From Rhodamnia argentea (taxonomy: Eukaryota > Streptophyta > Magnoliopsida > Myrtales > Myrtaceae), in assembly GCF_020921035.1 (NCBI RefSeq), contig NC_063150.1, positions 33,651,826-33,715,825 of the forward strand: a DNA stretch of 64,000 nucleotides, read 5' to 3'. A program made the position numbers and the translations under genes. Every line of letters starts with the position of its first letter. The first letter of the stretch is position 1. The notes under the pieces are model-generated. The model had not been told where the DNA came from and ran no database searches. It saw only the letters and a program-made list of their open reading frames with translations. Shown piece by piece: positions 23,066-34,518 of the stretch.

Positions 23066-24681
23066 TCAATCCGACTCTGAACTCGAAGCGGGATTAAGTG
23101 GAACCTCGACCTCACCTTTCTTCTCCGCTTCCGCTTCGCAGCATTTGAATGCCTTGGCGATCTCATCAATTGGGACCAACGGCAGGTAGCCAATCACAGG
23201 ATAGCCCTTCCGCTTCGCGTCCGCGACGACATGGTTGTACTTCTTTGACCAGTGAGCGGCTGTCGGCACGGTCAGGTCCACCACCATGTGCAAGGGCTGA
23301 ACCTTGTTAAGCCTAACCCAGACCTTCACGCTTTGGTCCAGGAGGACCTGCTTCGACTCTGCAACGGCGTAGTGCAGAGCTGCGTGCGGTCCTCCCGTTT
23401 GAGCCTCGTTCACGAGTCTCTGAGCCTTCTCGGCAGTCATCAGAATCAAGTGATGGACTTCACAAGCGATGCGCTTGGCAAAGGGCGGGGCATGCTTTTC
23501 GAATTTGTGTGTCGCTTCATCGACCTGCAACAAGTAAACAGCAGGTGACTACTTCAGCTTATCCGTATGCTGACATTCCTTCTTTAATACGTAAAGCTCT
23601 AACCAATTTGTTGGCCCTTTGAAGTTCACTTTTTCATATGTTCTGGAAGTACTACGTCGAATTTCTAACACATTAGCAAGAGTTCGGGAGTTCAATCCAT
23701 CTTGACATGAATCTCAAAATCCCCTAAAGTCACTAGTCCAGTGACTGCATCAATAATCTCTTCTTCAGATGAATGCAACTTTCTTTGAAGAGACTATGAA
23801 ATCCAAATACAAAGGCACAACAAATGCTACTCAATCTCAGAGAAGTGCTCAAAACAAAAGTGGGGACTAACCAAATCATATGAAAAGCGCAATGACGCCT
23901 GGAGAATTTCAGGCTAGCTCACTCGTCAGACCGGTTCAAGATCCCAAAAGATAACAAAACTCGAGTGTTTGAGTTCATAGTTGACTGATGATATCTCGCC
24001 AACTTGAAACGAATTGGGTCGGCTTGAGCAGTTGTCGAGTAATAGCTTAACTTAACTTAACTGAAAAGTTCTTCAACGTCCTTCGAGTTAATAAGGAAGA
24101 CGATCTAAGCGTGACGACTCATGGGAAAGGGGGAACAAGCTAAGTAAAGAGAAGAGAGCAGGCGCCTTTCATGGCTACATGAACAGCTATCGACTTAGGG
24201 GGAAAAACATGATTAACAGAGCGTACACTCGTGCATTATGCAGCTCAGGTAACGATGAAGAACAAATTTGACGGTCGCTGCCGGAAAGAAATTGCTAAGT
24301 AACCGATATCGAATCTTAAGACCCTTCATAAACCTTGATCGAGTCACTCCGATCGAAGAACAGAGATTTCAAGCAAAAGACTCCGGCGATCGAACATAAA
24401 TCAAAACAACCAAATCAAACACAAGCGGAAACTACTACCTTCCGATCGGCGAACACGAGGAGATCCTCCGGCACGCCCTTAAGTTTCTCGTAGACAGGGC
24501 CCATGACGGCCGTCACGGCTCCCTCCACGGTCGCCACCGCCGATCTCAGAGGCCCGCAGTTGCCCTTCGCCCGGTCGTAGAGGCTGGACACGAAGACCAG
24601 GGCTCGGACCGCGGTCAGCCTGACGAACCCGAGGTGCTTCAGCTGGCGATCGGTCTTGGTCTCGCAGTTATCGGCCTCCAT
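23066..24681 (-). CDS. REF/SRPP-like stress-related protein
   Basis: Two exons, 24439-24681 and 23066-23524 (minus strand), join in phase 0 at DRK|VDEATHKFE to give 233 residues. The protein is a rubber elongation factor/small rubber particle protein homologue (REF family), with the typical core LKHLGFVRLTAVRALVFVS, then YDRAKGNCGPLR and VYEKLKGVPEDLL, and the C-terminal PTAAHWSKKYN, GYPVIGYLPLVPI and an acidic tail. In non-rubber plants these proteins coat lipid droplets and help growth and stress responses. The closest Arabidopsis relative by context is probably At1g67360. I chose the ATG at 24681 because it directly follows a good acceptor (ACCAG). The upstream in-frame ATG at 24696 would fall inside the predicted leader intron. 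The 914-bp intron shows no other feature. Confidence 0.93.
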
Positions 24682-24765
24682 CTGGTTCATCAACAACAGA
24701 AAACCAGCTACGAGCTCAGATCACGAGCGAAGAAGAAGCAGATTCGGCGCGATGGCCATGATTAC
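24682..24765 (-). other. Predicted 84-bp leader intron of the REF/SRPP gene
   Basis: On the minus strand the leader reads CTGAAG|GTAATC at 24766/24765, and the acceptor ..ACCAG ends at 24682, directly before the ATG. The T-rich tract TTTTCTGTTGTTGATGAACC precedes the acceptor. An intron abutting the start codon would make splicing a precondition for the authentic start. Prediction from sequence only. Confidence 0.5.
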
Positions 24766-25049
24766 CTTCAGCTATGCGCTCGAATCAGAGAGGCGTTTGC
24801 TTCGGGCGCTTCGCTTCTGCGTGGGATTCGATTCAATCAAGAGCTCTCTCGAAAGGAGTGAAAGAGTGTGCGTCAGAGAAGTTTCTGGGTGGCGCAGGTA
24901 GGAAGTTTTACTTATGGTTGGAAAACAAGGATTAAAAAAAAATAAATAAATAAGGGAAGTGGGGCACCATTGGGGTCGATCGGACGGTGGAGATGGGTGG
25001 CGGGAGGGGCCCAGCTATGTAGGTTTCCACGGGGAAGTAGAGGCTTCGG

Positions 25050-25066
25050 AGAGGACACGTGGCGAG
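25050..25066 (-). promoter_or_regulatory. G-box/ABRE upstream of the REF/SRPP gene
   Basis: Read on the minus strand the site is GCCACGTGTCC, a strong ABRE with a CACGTG core at 25056-25061. It lies about 375 bp before the start codon. It fits ABA or drought induction, as known for several REF/SRPP genes. The GC-rich surroundings include GGGGGGCCCCACC near 25186. Confidence 0.5.
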
Positions 25067-25259
25067 ATCGTGACGCCAGCTTTATTTATGATCCCAGGGA
25101 CGCATCGTACAGTGGATGGAACTCGCGGTTTCGGAAGGCCACCAGGATTGGGGAGGGGGAGTTCGTCGACCGAGGCAGGTGACCGGGGGGCCCCACCTGA
25201 TTTGGAATCTTTCTCGATTTTCAAGAGTAATGCCAAGAGCATCGCGGTGAACTGATGGC

Positions 25260-25780
25260 AGCAGCTTCGGGGACTTCTGCTGTAAGAGAGCTCTTCCGTG
25301 AGATTTACAATGAATTTTTATCACGGTAATTTTTGATTCGTTACGGAGGTATTCGTTATAACGAGCGCTAAAGAGGGTTTCTAGGGTACTCATCGACTGC
25401 AATTAAAAGTCAATAGAGATGAAGTCCTGCTGATAAAGAGATTGCAGCACGAGGATGTTAGTGTTACATATGCAGGGTTCAACTTTCGTACTTAAAGAGT
25501 CGAAGATGAAAGTTAGAGATAAAATGGATAAAAAAAAAGTATAATTTAAAAATAAAATTCGTGAAATTCATTTAACCAGTTATTCGGCATATGCTCTCAA
25601 AACGGTCATAGGATAAACTATCGTCGTAACTATAATGCGGTGATGGTTACAAAAGGGTAACATTGTAATGGTACGAGATGATAATGACGCATTATTATTT
25701 AGGAAGCTTCTCTTCGTACTCCTTTTGTACCGTTAACTTAGAACTTACATATTATCTTGAGATTATTAGCACGTGATCGG
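25260..25780. other. Gene-free stretch
   Basis: AT-rich intergenic DNA with no recognisable gene or repeat boundary. Confidence 0.5.
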
Positions 25781-25784
25781 GTCG

Positions 25785-25831
25785 ATCCACATTCAACTTT
25801 TTTTTTTTGGTCGAAAATCCACGTTCAACTT
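25785..25831. mobile_element. 17-bp micro-insertion flanked by 15-bp direct repeats
   Basis: ATCCACATTCAACTT (25785-25799) and ATCCACGTTCAACTT (25817-25831) flank 17 bases made of a T tract, GGTCG and AAA. The layout is that of a retroposon insertion with its target-site duplication, but the insert is only an oligo-A tail plus a few bases. Comparable structures occur at 32918, 46863 and 51336. Confidence 0.6.
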
Positions 25832-25969
25832 CAAAGGGTTTCAAGTAGTAGGCTAAGAACCCATTCTTGCTCGGTACTAGACGAACTCTATACATAATTA
25901 ATTCGATGACTCATCAATGCAAGCATGTCGGTACGAACAACTCCACTAGAAAAAAGTCTCGACCTTTAT

Positions 25970-26215
25970 GCACCCGGGCTTGAGTCCACAAAGGCCTAGG
26001 GCGGGATACCGATACTAGAGCTCGAATTCCCAACAACAGGGCATGGATCCACAAAGGGCATGCCCGAGTCCACTTGAGGCCTGCTCGGGACCACGGTGCC
26101 CGCCCTCAACTCTATCAAGGTCAGGCTTGGGATTGCTAGTGCCCCTAATACTTGGCACCCTGGTTGGGGTCCACCGAGGCCGAACGGGGACTCTAGTGCC
26201 TATACTCGGTTCCTT
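25970..26215. repeat. Degenerate GC-rich minisatellite, period roughly 55-60 bp
   Basis: Units built on GGCTTGAGTCCACAAAGGCC, GCCCGAGTCCACTTGAGGCC and TTGGGGTCCACCGAGGCC, each followed by CGGGA..C and a GTGCC/GATAC word, recur about four times. The composition differs sharply from the AT-rich flanks. The frames across it have no family resemblance, so I read it as tandem-repeat DNA and not as a gene. Confidence 0.5.
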
Positions 26216-26219
26216 GTGC

Positions 26220-26977
26220 GCAAGTTAGTTGCATCCGAATAATGTATGTCTGTTTAGAAAAATCAAATTAGGTTTTTCATACTAAACGACAAAAGATATT
26301 TTTCAATTGATTTTCAAATTTTAGCTAAATACCGAAAATTATTACAAATTTCTTGAAAAATAATTTTTTAAAAAGCTTTTTCTGGAAATGTCACGTTTGT
26401 GGCGGAAGCCACGGAAGGGTTCCAACTTCCAACCTACCCGGGGCGTTACGTCATAGGCAACGAATTTCCTACAATTGCATGGTGAAAAAACAACAATAAC
26501 TACAACCGACAGTCGTACGAGACCTAATCCTCTTTGTAAATCCTACAGAGGTGAATTGACTACTCTCTTGTCCTAATGACGAGGACAGCCAGCAACAAGC
26601 GTCCGCGGGGATAATGTGTTCGACTTCGAAGTTAACGTCGTCACGAGTTCACACCGCGAATCGGGTCGTGAATCTCAGAAAATGAGACCCCGGTAAAGAT
26701 TAGATTAATCAGGATGGACCGTTGACGAACCGGTGGGCTGAAGAAATGCCACGGATTATGAATTGGAATCAGCCGAAGCTCAAAAGTTGCCGGGATCACA
26801 TTTCGCCCGGCTTACAAGAGAGAGCACACCTAAAAGCGATTCGCTTGGGGGCAGGTACTTGTGAATTCTCGTTATCGTTTACACAATCAGCTTGGACAGT
26901 CTTGGCTTACCCGGCGTCTCCCCGAAACCCTCCCGAAATTGATTAGGACATGAGTTAAGAGACAAAAAGCCCGCATC
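26220..26977. other. Gene-free stretch
   Basis: No supportable gene. A short open frame at 26722-26946 has no recognisable domain. The sequence may include decayed transposon DNA but shows no clear termini. Confidence 0.5.
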
Positions 26978-26985
26978 TAGACATG

Positions 26986-27476
26986 GAGAAAATTATCCAA
27001 AAAAAGTCCTAAACTTATTACATTTTTAACAATTCAATCGTAAAACTTTTAAATTTTATCAATTGAGTGCTAAATATTTTCACGTTTCACCGAGGCCATC
27101 GTGGCTGTGGGGTGAGGGGCCTGCAAGGGCTTCATTGCCTTTGTCCAGTGGCGCTGGCAAGGAGGGCCCGGCAACCTTCTCCAGCCACTTCCAAGAAAAA
27201 AAACAACAACAACAAAGAAAAGACATGGAAAGGAAAAGGAAAATAAAAATAAAAATAATAATTCAAAAAATATTAAAATATGATTTAAAATTGTCTAAGT
27301 CGGTGCTAGTCATGCTACGTGAGACGAAATGAGCTATTCCAGGCCAAAATGGATCGAATTGACTCAACTGGTAAAATGTGAAAATGTTTAGGACTCAATT
27401 GATAGAATTAAAAGGTTTAGGACTGAATAGATAAAAATGTAATAAGTTTAGGAATTTTTTTGGACAATTTTCCGGA
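26986..27476. mobile_element. 491-bp Mutator-like MITE with target duplication
   Basis: The ends are inverted repeats of about 90 bp: left GAGAAAATTATCCAAAAAAA with CCTAAACTTATTACATTTTT, right (opposite strand) TCCGGAAAATTGTCC with CCTAAACTTATTACATTTTT. TAGACATG lies directly outside both ends (26978-26985 and 27477-27484), an exact 8-bp target duplication. The centre carries a GC-rich block (27095-27190, GTGGCTGTGGGGTGAGGGGC) unlike the arms, perhaps captured host sequence. There is no transposase. Arm-related sequences are at 6520, 10905 and 32181. Confidence 0.75.
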
Positions 27477-27484
27477 TAGACATG

Positions 27485-28562
27485 ATAGTGCGAATGAGAC
27501 ATCTAGGCCTCTTGAAAAGGAGTTACGTCGCATGGTATGGACTTTTAAGACGGTGTGTTTCGGCGAACAAAATTACAATCGGATCGGACGTGAGATAACT
27601 TAAACAATTTCGAAGTACGGCGCTTAAATCCCCCAATCAAATACTACGTCCAAGTCTCGTTGTTGTGCAGGTAAAAAATCAGCGAATTTCCTTTGGGGGC
27701 CAGCGGTCGATGCCTGAGCCATCAGATCAATAAGGACCTCTCCAGGATCATGGAACGGAAATTGCATCTTGAATCATGAGCCACCTCTCGGGGAAGAAAT
27801 TGCCACCCAAGCAAGGACTTGCCTCCCCAATTCCGCCGATAGTACCGACTCTAGAAATCGAAAGGCGCCAAATTTTAGCGTACGCTCCTAGGTTCAAACT
27901 TAGGGGTACAGCAGAAACTTCAGAGAACTTTCTCAAAAGTTTCAAAGCCATGGGGAAGAACGCAACTGCCCTTCAAATTCCTGTCCGGCTGGTAAAATGT
28001 ACCCCGGACCTTAGATCACTTCTCTCTCTAAGCTAGCCAAAACTGAAAGATGACTATACTGCTAAGCCGAATCTCAACAGAGCCATCTTCTGTGGTTGCT
28101 AGACTGGCACAGTCGACGAACTGTTCTGTGCGGGGCAGAGAGCGCGCGAGCGAGGGAGCATGATGAATTGGGGGTTAGAGCTTTTCTGCTTTATTTCTTT
28201 TGCATGTGATAGCTAATTGAATTTCCAAGGTGACAAGAGTTCATGAAAAACTCTCCCCCTCTCTGGACTACAGGCAACTACCATTCATGTACATGGAAAA
28301 TACTTGAATCCCAATGATATCCTTTTTGAGTAACCCTAAACTGCTCTCGGAAAATTTTCAAATTATTGATACATCGAGACCCCTTTTGATCTCTCCTCTT
28401 CTGTTTTTCATCAAAGCTATTTTATTGCACATTTGGTCCCCAAAAACACTCAAAACAAAGAGAAGGGAAATATCCTAAAACCAATAAATTAATGTTACAG
28501 ACAAATAAACAGACAAAAAGCTGCCTGCTGGGAAGCGAGAAGCTGAAATCCATATTCAACGC
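27485..28562. other. Gene-free stretch and 3' flank of the SSP4-like gene
   Basis: No gene can be supported. Two overlapping opposite-strand open frames at 27748-28036 lack motifs. The last 100-150 bases before 28562 should be the 3' untranslated region of the phosphatase gene (minus strand). Confidence 0.45.
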
Positions 28563-31500
28563 TCACCTTTCGAAAGGATTGCCCCTCCTTGTGTTTAGAG
28601 GATAGACGGCAGCAGCTATTTTCTCCCGGAGATTGTATTTCTTTGCAATAAAAGGCCGGACATCTTCGACGCTAACTAAGCTTTCTAGAAATGGCAGTAA
28701 CCGAAGCAACTCTTGATCCGCTTGATCGTCAAACCAGCTCTCAATGGGTATCCCATTGTCCACTTGGAATCCAAATGCCTAAGAAAAAAACGTAAAAGAA
28801 TAAGAAATTGAGATAAATAGGTAGTAATGTCCTGATTACACAAGAAAAAAATATAAGATAAACTAAAGTCAGTTACAGGTAATAGCAGAATTGCGACTAT
28901 TGTAAAAAGCAGCTTTACTTATTCCATCTTTTTGCTTCTGATAAGCAACGTGTACACAGTGATTAAGCATTATACAACTACCTTCATTTTTAGATAAAGT
29001 CAGTATAATGTATTGAAAACAGGGATAATATGAGCGTTTCATGGAGTTGGATTATATATTAAGTTCTCTATAGTTGAAGCACAAATGACCCTTTAGGACA
29101 AGCAGCCAATCTCATACTGAGCTACCAAACCCTAATTGACCACAGTTTATGTATATGTCTTCCCAAACTCAACATAAGAAAATAAGATAGCAGCATCAGG
29201 AAATAATTGTCCTATATAAATACATCAGAATTGGCAAGAAAAGGATGACTATTCATTTTTCTCACATAATGTTCTAAATCATTGCTCAAAAGTTAAGTGC
29301 ACGCAAGAAAAAATCTATCATTTAATAGTAAGCAACAGCATCTCATGCTACATTATCAGGACATCTTGAATCAGAAAACAGCATAGTACCTCCAGTAAAT
29401 GTAATCACTCTTTTAAGTGGTCGATTAAGTGATTTCTCAGGATCGCATTGAAGCAGACAGAATACAGGCCAAATATGATATTATCACCAATTTTAAAACT
29501 CTTGCATGGGAAGCATAAAATCATCGAAAGCATTCTGATAAGATAATGATAGTACATCATAGTACCTGCGGAGAATTATCAATGATAATGACACGTGCCA
29601 GGTCACGACCGAGGACGGATAAGTCTTTTAGATAATTTCCCTCCACATAAACACAGGAATCACGATAGACTCGGTGACGAAATACTTTCCTTTTCGGGTC
29701 AAGCACATTGAGAAGCTGCTCTGCATATATACTCTGACTAGCTGTGAATATTATTATCTCAAAAAGACCGGAGACTCTCTCCATAAAATCTCTTAGATGA
29801 GGACGGCAACGAACATAGACAGTATGCTCTTGAAGATTAAAATTAACTGGAAATGTAAAATCTGCATCCTCACAAGGTTCTAGAGTGGAATGCACCAAAG
29901 TTTCTGCAAAATTTAAAATATCAAACAAAGATGAGCAAAATCACAGTAAGTTGACTAATTTAACAAATATTAACCAGCATCAATGTAATAAGCTAAATCA
30001 GTTAAGAACATCCACGTGCTGAGAGAAAATTGGTGATCCTCAACTTTAACAAAGAGGAATGACTGACCAATGCATTCTTTCATTCCACGAGCAAGGGTAA
30101 TGACCAAAAGACCAAGAAAGATATACGAAAGTTCAAGCCAGCAGTGCCTTGGGACCAACTTCTTAACAAAATTGAAGTTGTCCACAGACAATCATTGAAT
30201 AAAATGTACTAACTGATAACAGCTGGAGTATCAAGAAAGACACCAATGATGATGCAATGGACATTGAAGGGTACATTACCAGAAAGACATACATTTTATT
30301 GAGACATTAAAACTTACAACTTTTGAAGTTTCTAATGACAATGAGAGAATTCCTGGCTGTTTTATTTCTAAATTAAAACAGCCACATGATCACAAAGGTT
30401 ACAAAAGGTAGCAACAGACAACTGAAACTGATAGTATTGGTTTTAAATAATTTAAATAGGTAATCTTGCTGACACCAAGTTCAATAACGTACCATCCAAG
30501 TCCAAAACAAGTGTGGTAGAAGGACAACTTCGGGTCTGCTTAGGTAGCAACATTCGCCGAAATGTTGGGACAACGGAAGACAAGTCTGGCAAGTTTTTTA
30601 TGAAAAAATATGGATCAAAGTCATCAAGCTCGTCATAATCATCATCTTCCACACATATGTCTGTTGTAATAGTTTCTTGACCATGCTCATCAACACATTC
30701 AAGCTTCGAGTTTTTCATGGCAAAATATATGGCCGAAACTTCAGATGAAAGGCTGGCTCCTTCAATATCCATACTGTACTGGGAACTTAAAGCATTAGTA
30801 TCTAGACTAAGCATCGTATCACCATTGCTGGCACCTGAATTTTCAGAGGACATATTTTGGTCCATCTCAACATAATTTGAGCAAGTCATACTCCTTGAAG
30901 TTAGGTTATTCTCACAAAAATTCTTCTCTTCCCGTGAATAGCATCCTGAAGTTTCATGAACAACATGACCATTCTGCACATCACCTTGGAACTGCTCCGT
31001 GCCACAGCGATGATGATTTATTTCTTTCTCAATTTGATAGAATGTGACCGGGTTTTCTAGAGAAATGTAGAAGACAAATATTAAAGAATGAAGTTTGAAG
31101 TTCTAGAAGAATACAATGACCATTAACAATCAACAGATAATTAAAAAATCTCAGGTAGCAGAAGAGATATAATTTTTCCTTCTACCTTCATCAGCAAGCT
31201 CCCTGTCACCATTTCTAGACGAATGAAAAGCAGGAGAAAAAATGGTCTCCAAAACAAGATGAGCAGCTCCCTCTTGAGGACCCTGATGCAAAATCATCTA
31301 AGTGCTCAAACAAGAGCATGATACTCAATCTTGCAGACTAAATATACTATTATAGTCAAAAGTCAGCACTATATAAGTCAAATAGGAAAAGTTGAAAGAG
31401 GGAAGAGAAGCAGCAATTCAACTGAAGCAAAGTTAGAGCGATAGAAAGAAAAGGACAACAGGTCAAATCCTGATTACCATGACCTGAATAAACTCAACCA

Positions 31501-33587
31501 GAGAAGAAACAAAAACATAAATGTTCCAGACAATGGTGCTTTAACGCTAAAATCAAAGTTCAAATAATTGCCCCTCTCCATCCTGCGTTACTTTTCTTTT
31601 CTCTATTTCCTCCAGCAAGCAAGAAAATATTTCTAATCTATATTACCACTACATGTATTGAACGACAAGAGGACAGCTATCCTGATGCCCCAACAAAGAC
31701 ATCATCACTAGAAAAATAAAGAAAAGCCAATTTTCTCTACACAGGAATGCAGGTCTGTACAATGCAAATGCTGGTGGCAATTACCTTACAATCGAAAGAA
31801 GCATCCTCAGTCACATCACGGTCCAAACAAGCATCAGAACTGAACCTGCTTCTTCCATTCACGCTCTTTAAAGCAAGGGAAGCGTCGTTCTTCTTCTGAG
31901 TAATGCCAGCTAAAGTAACAACAGGAAAGTCAGCGATTACTTAAATGACGGGAACTTTTTAATCATTTTTCATACCAGATTCAAAGTTCACAATAGAGCA
32001 CAGCGAATACTAATAAAAGTCAAGAGACATTAGCTGACATGGCTCATGCTTGAGTGAATAAACACGGAACACAAAGCTAGTGCCACGATGATTTTTATAC
32101 AAAAAACACTCCTCCCAAAACTTAAAGAAAATAGTTGTGATATAGCTGCTAGCAACTACAAGTACTATTTAATTTCAAGAGGAAAATTGCACAAATCCAA
32201 AACCTTATGTAAGGAAGGCAATCAAATCTTCTACCATTCAATTCGTTCAATTACGTTCAAAACCTTAATAAAAAAGTGTGATTCAGTACTAATCCTTTCA
32301 ATCAATTCAATTCAATCCTAAACATTCATTGAAAAGAGATAGTGACTTCCAAAACTTATGTTGAGAAGTGCGATTTGAAGATGCCACTTCGACAAGGCTT
32401 GATTGCATTTTGAAAGAGGTTTAGAACTTAATGGATCCAATTGAAAGATTTAGGACTTGATTGCATTCTTTAAACAAGTTTTAGGACTTTCGGTGCACTT
32501 TTCCCGACTTTAAAGGATAGCCTCAAAGTTTGCAAACCACGACCACAGCTAAGCCTTGTCACTCTAAGTGGACTCGCTCTATGAACCATTTAAACCCATT
32601 GCCTTGAAGTTCAAAAACATCATATTGCATGACCATAGTATCCAAAATCTGCAACAAATTATCATAATCAAGAGATCCGACAATACATAATTTGATTGGA
32701 TTAGCAACAATTTGATAATGACAAATCGGTGCTTTAATGACATTATAAGATGTCTGCACAGGGGGTACCTCAAAAGACTGCTTCGCTGTCTTTTTAATAT
32801 ATTATCCATCTTTAACAGTGCGCTATTGCTCAATGCATGTGTATTTAATTCCTATAATTTTTATAATAAGTAATGAAGTCAAAATTATTATCAATACACT
32901 GCATAATCACTTTACACTAACTAAATCTATTTTTTTTTTTTTTGGTCGGATAACTAAATCTATCTTACTAGACGAGAACAAAGCAAACATGCAAGGACCA
33001 TAAGTAGTATAAACAGTTTAGAATTGAATAAATACAAGGACCACGCAGCATTTTTCCCTTTTCAGTTGTAGCAAGTCAGTGTCTCTACAGGAAGTAGCCT
33101 TATGATAATACTGAATGGTGAGCTTTTTTCTCTTTAACAGCAGCATTCTTCCATTGCGTTTTACTGGATGTGACACGACTAATACTTCTTAAATAGGACG
33201 CTGCTTACTGATGAGAAGTTATGAAGCAAATTATTTGATACAATTGCAAAGGGCGTTCACCATACCTCTCAAATGACCAGTAAAACTTTGAAAAGGAATC
33301 GCTTCTCAAACAATTGGCAAGAGATAACTTGCGTAATTGAACTCATTAATAAAGCACTAGCCACAGCATCCAAACTCAAGGCAACCTTGTACCTTCTTAA
33401 CTATGCAAAAGGGAAATGAGGACAACTTACAGCTCCGTTGCCTCCTAGGCGAGGATGTAATCAGCTGTGATGCTTTCTTATCAGCTATTTGTGCATTTTC
33501 AGAATACGACTTCTGAGATCTAGTTACTCTAGGACTGGCATGATCTCTAGCAGCGATTCTTGCAGATCCTTTTCTTTTATTTTGCAT
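28563..33587 (-). CDS. SSP4: SCP1-like small CTD phosphatase, SSP4 type
   Basis: Six exons on the minus strand, 33431-33587, 31785-31909, 31186-31282, 30493-31056, 29566-29903 and 28563-28778, join in frame to 498 residues with GT-AG borders throughout. The N-terminal 300 residues are basic then acidic and low in complexity. The FCP1-type HAD phosphatase domain covers about 308-475. The catalytic DxDxT motif (D312, D314, T316 in LVLDLDETLVHS) is rebuilt across the exon 4/5 junction. The second motif is [16 protein letters not shown], and the third is IIIDNSPQ (D423) followed by WFDD and LLPFLESL. Members dephosphorylate the C-terminal domain of RNA polymerase II in the nucleus. The long N-terminal extension matches Arabidopsis SSP4 and its paralogue. 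Intron 1 carries a MITE (32181-32504) and a micro-insertion (32918-32963). Confidence 0.92.
32181..32504. mobile_element. MITE-like inverted repeat in intron 1 of the SSP4-like gene
   Basis: Left end GGAAAATTGCACAAATCCAA and right end on the opposite strand GGAAAAGTGCACCGAAAGTC are similar, and the arms continue with GGCAATCAAATC against TGCAATCAAGTC. The wording is related to 9775-9985. No clear target duplication is visible (flanks AATTTCAAG and ACTTTAAAG match only partly). It does not disturb the splice sites of the host intron. Confidence 0.55.
32918..32963. mobile_element. 20-bp micro-insertion with perfect 13-bp duplication
   Basis: TAACTAAATCTAT occurs at 32918-32930 and again, identically, at 32951-32963. 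Between the copies lie only 13 T residues followed by GGTCGGA. It is the cleanest of the set of such insertions in this window and lies in intron 1 of the SSP4-like gene. Confidence 0.7.
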
Positions 33588-34518
33588 TGTTGTACCAGGT
33601 AGAATCCTCCAGTGTAATATGCCACTTCCACTTTAGAGAAAATACTTTAGAAACAGTCTATTCCCTTCCCAGACCCAAGAAATAAGTGCTGTATCAGTTG
33701 GGCCCCAAGAATCTTGTGAAAACTACCAACTGCAACAATTTACAAAATCATAGAGATTAAATAAGGGATACAGATAACTTCAGCCCTTCTCCACGATAAA
33801 ATCAAAAGAGAAACGATAATCTGCCCTCACTTCCTTGTATCTTAAAAGACAATTTCCTTGAAATAGATACTCCAACCACGTAAAATGGCATTTAACATAG
33901 CAGAACCCCAAGTTTGAGGTGAAAACCCGACAAAGGTCACAGGATTCACAGTTCAAGTATGCTAACGCCGCTGGAACTGTAGAGCTTGAATGAAACAACA
34001 AGAAATGGCTCCTTAGCACGTATAATCATTCCATCGCAATAATTGTCTCTAAAAATCTGAAAATGTTCAAGAAGATGGGTTTATACCATAAGTAGCAAGA
34101 AGTGAACATTCCTCAGGAGCAAAGAATCGACATGTCACTAACAGTTCATAGCTCGGTCAAGAATAGCAATTTCTGACCAACATGTTTAACCAACCTGTGG
34201 AAGTTATCGCACGCAAGCAGGCAATCCCTCAGCTCAGTCTTTTCACAGTAAAGCTACAACTGAAACCCTAGACGACAGGACACTGAGCATTCTCGCCACA
34301 GCTCAACGCATGCAGCTACAGACTTGCTCATTTCCAGCTGAACTAGCCTCAATTCGGTCACGCAACCAACGCATCGAAACCCAAACAGCAGAAACGAAGA
34401 ACAAGGCCGACCGATCGCTAAGGTCTGAGCCAAATTGCGCACAGCAGCGAAATCCGAAGCATCAAAAAACCAACACAACACGAGAAAGCGCAGAAACAGC
34501 AGCTACGAAGCGGCAAAC

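Noticed and set aside
23252..23548. Plus-strand open frame across exon 2 of the REF/SRPP gene
   Set aside because: It is antisense to a well-supported coding exon and has no domain.
24679..24696. Upstream in-frame ATG giving MLMNQ before the REF/SRPP protein
   Set aside because: It lies within a predicted leader intron that ends exactly at the downstream ATG.
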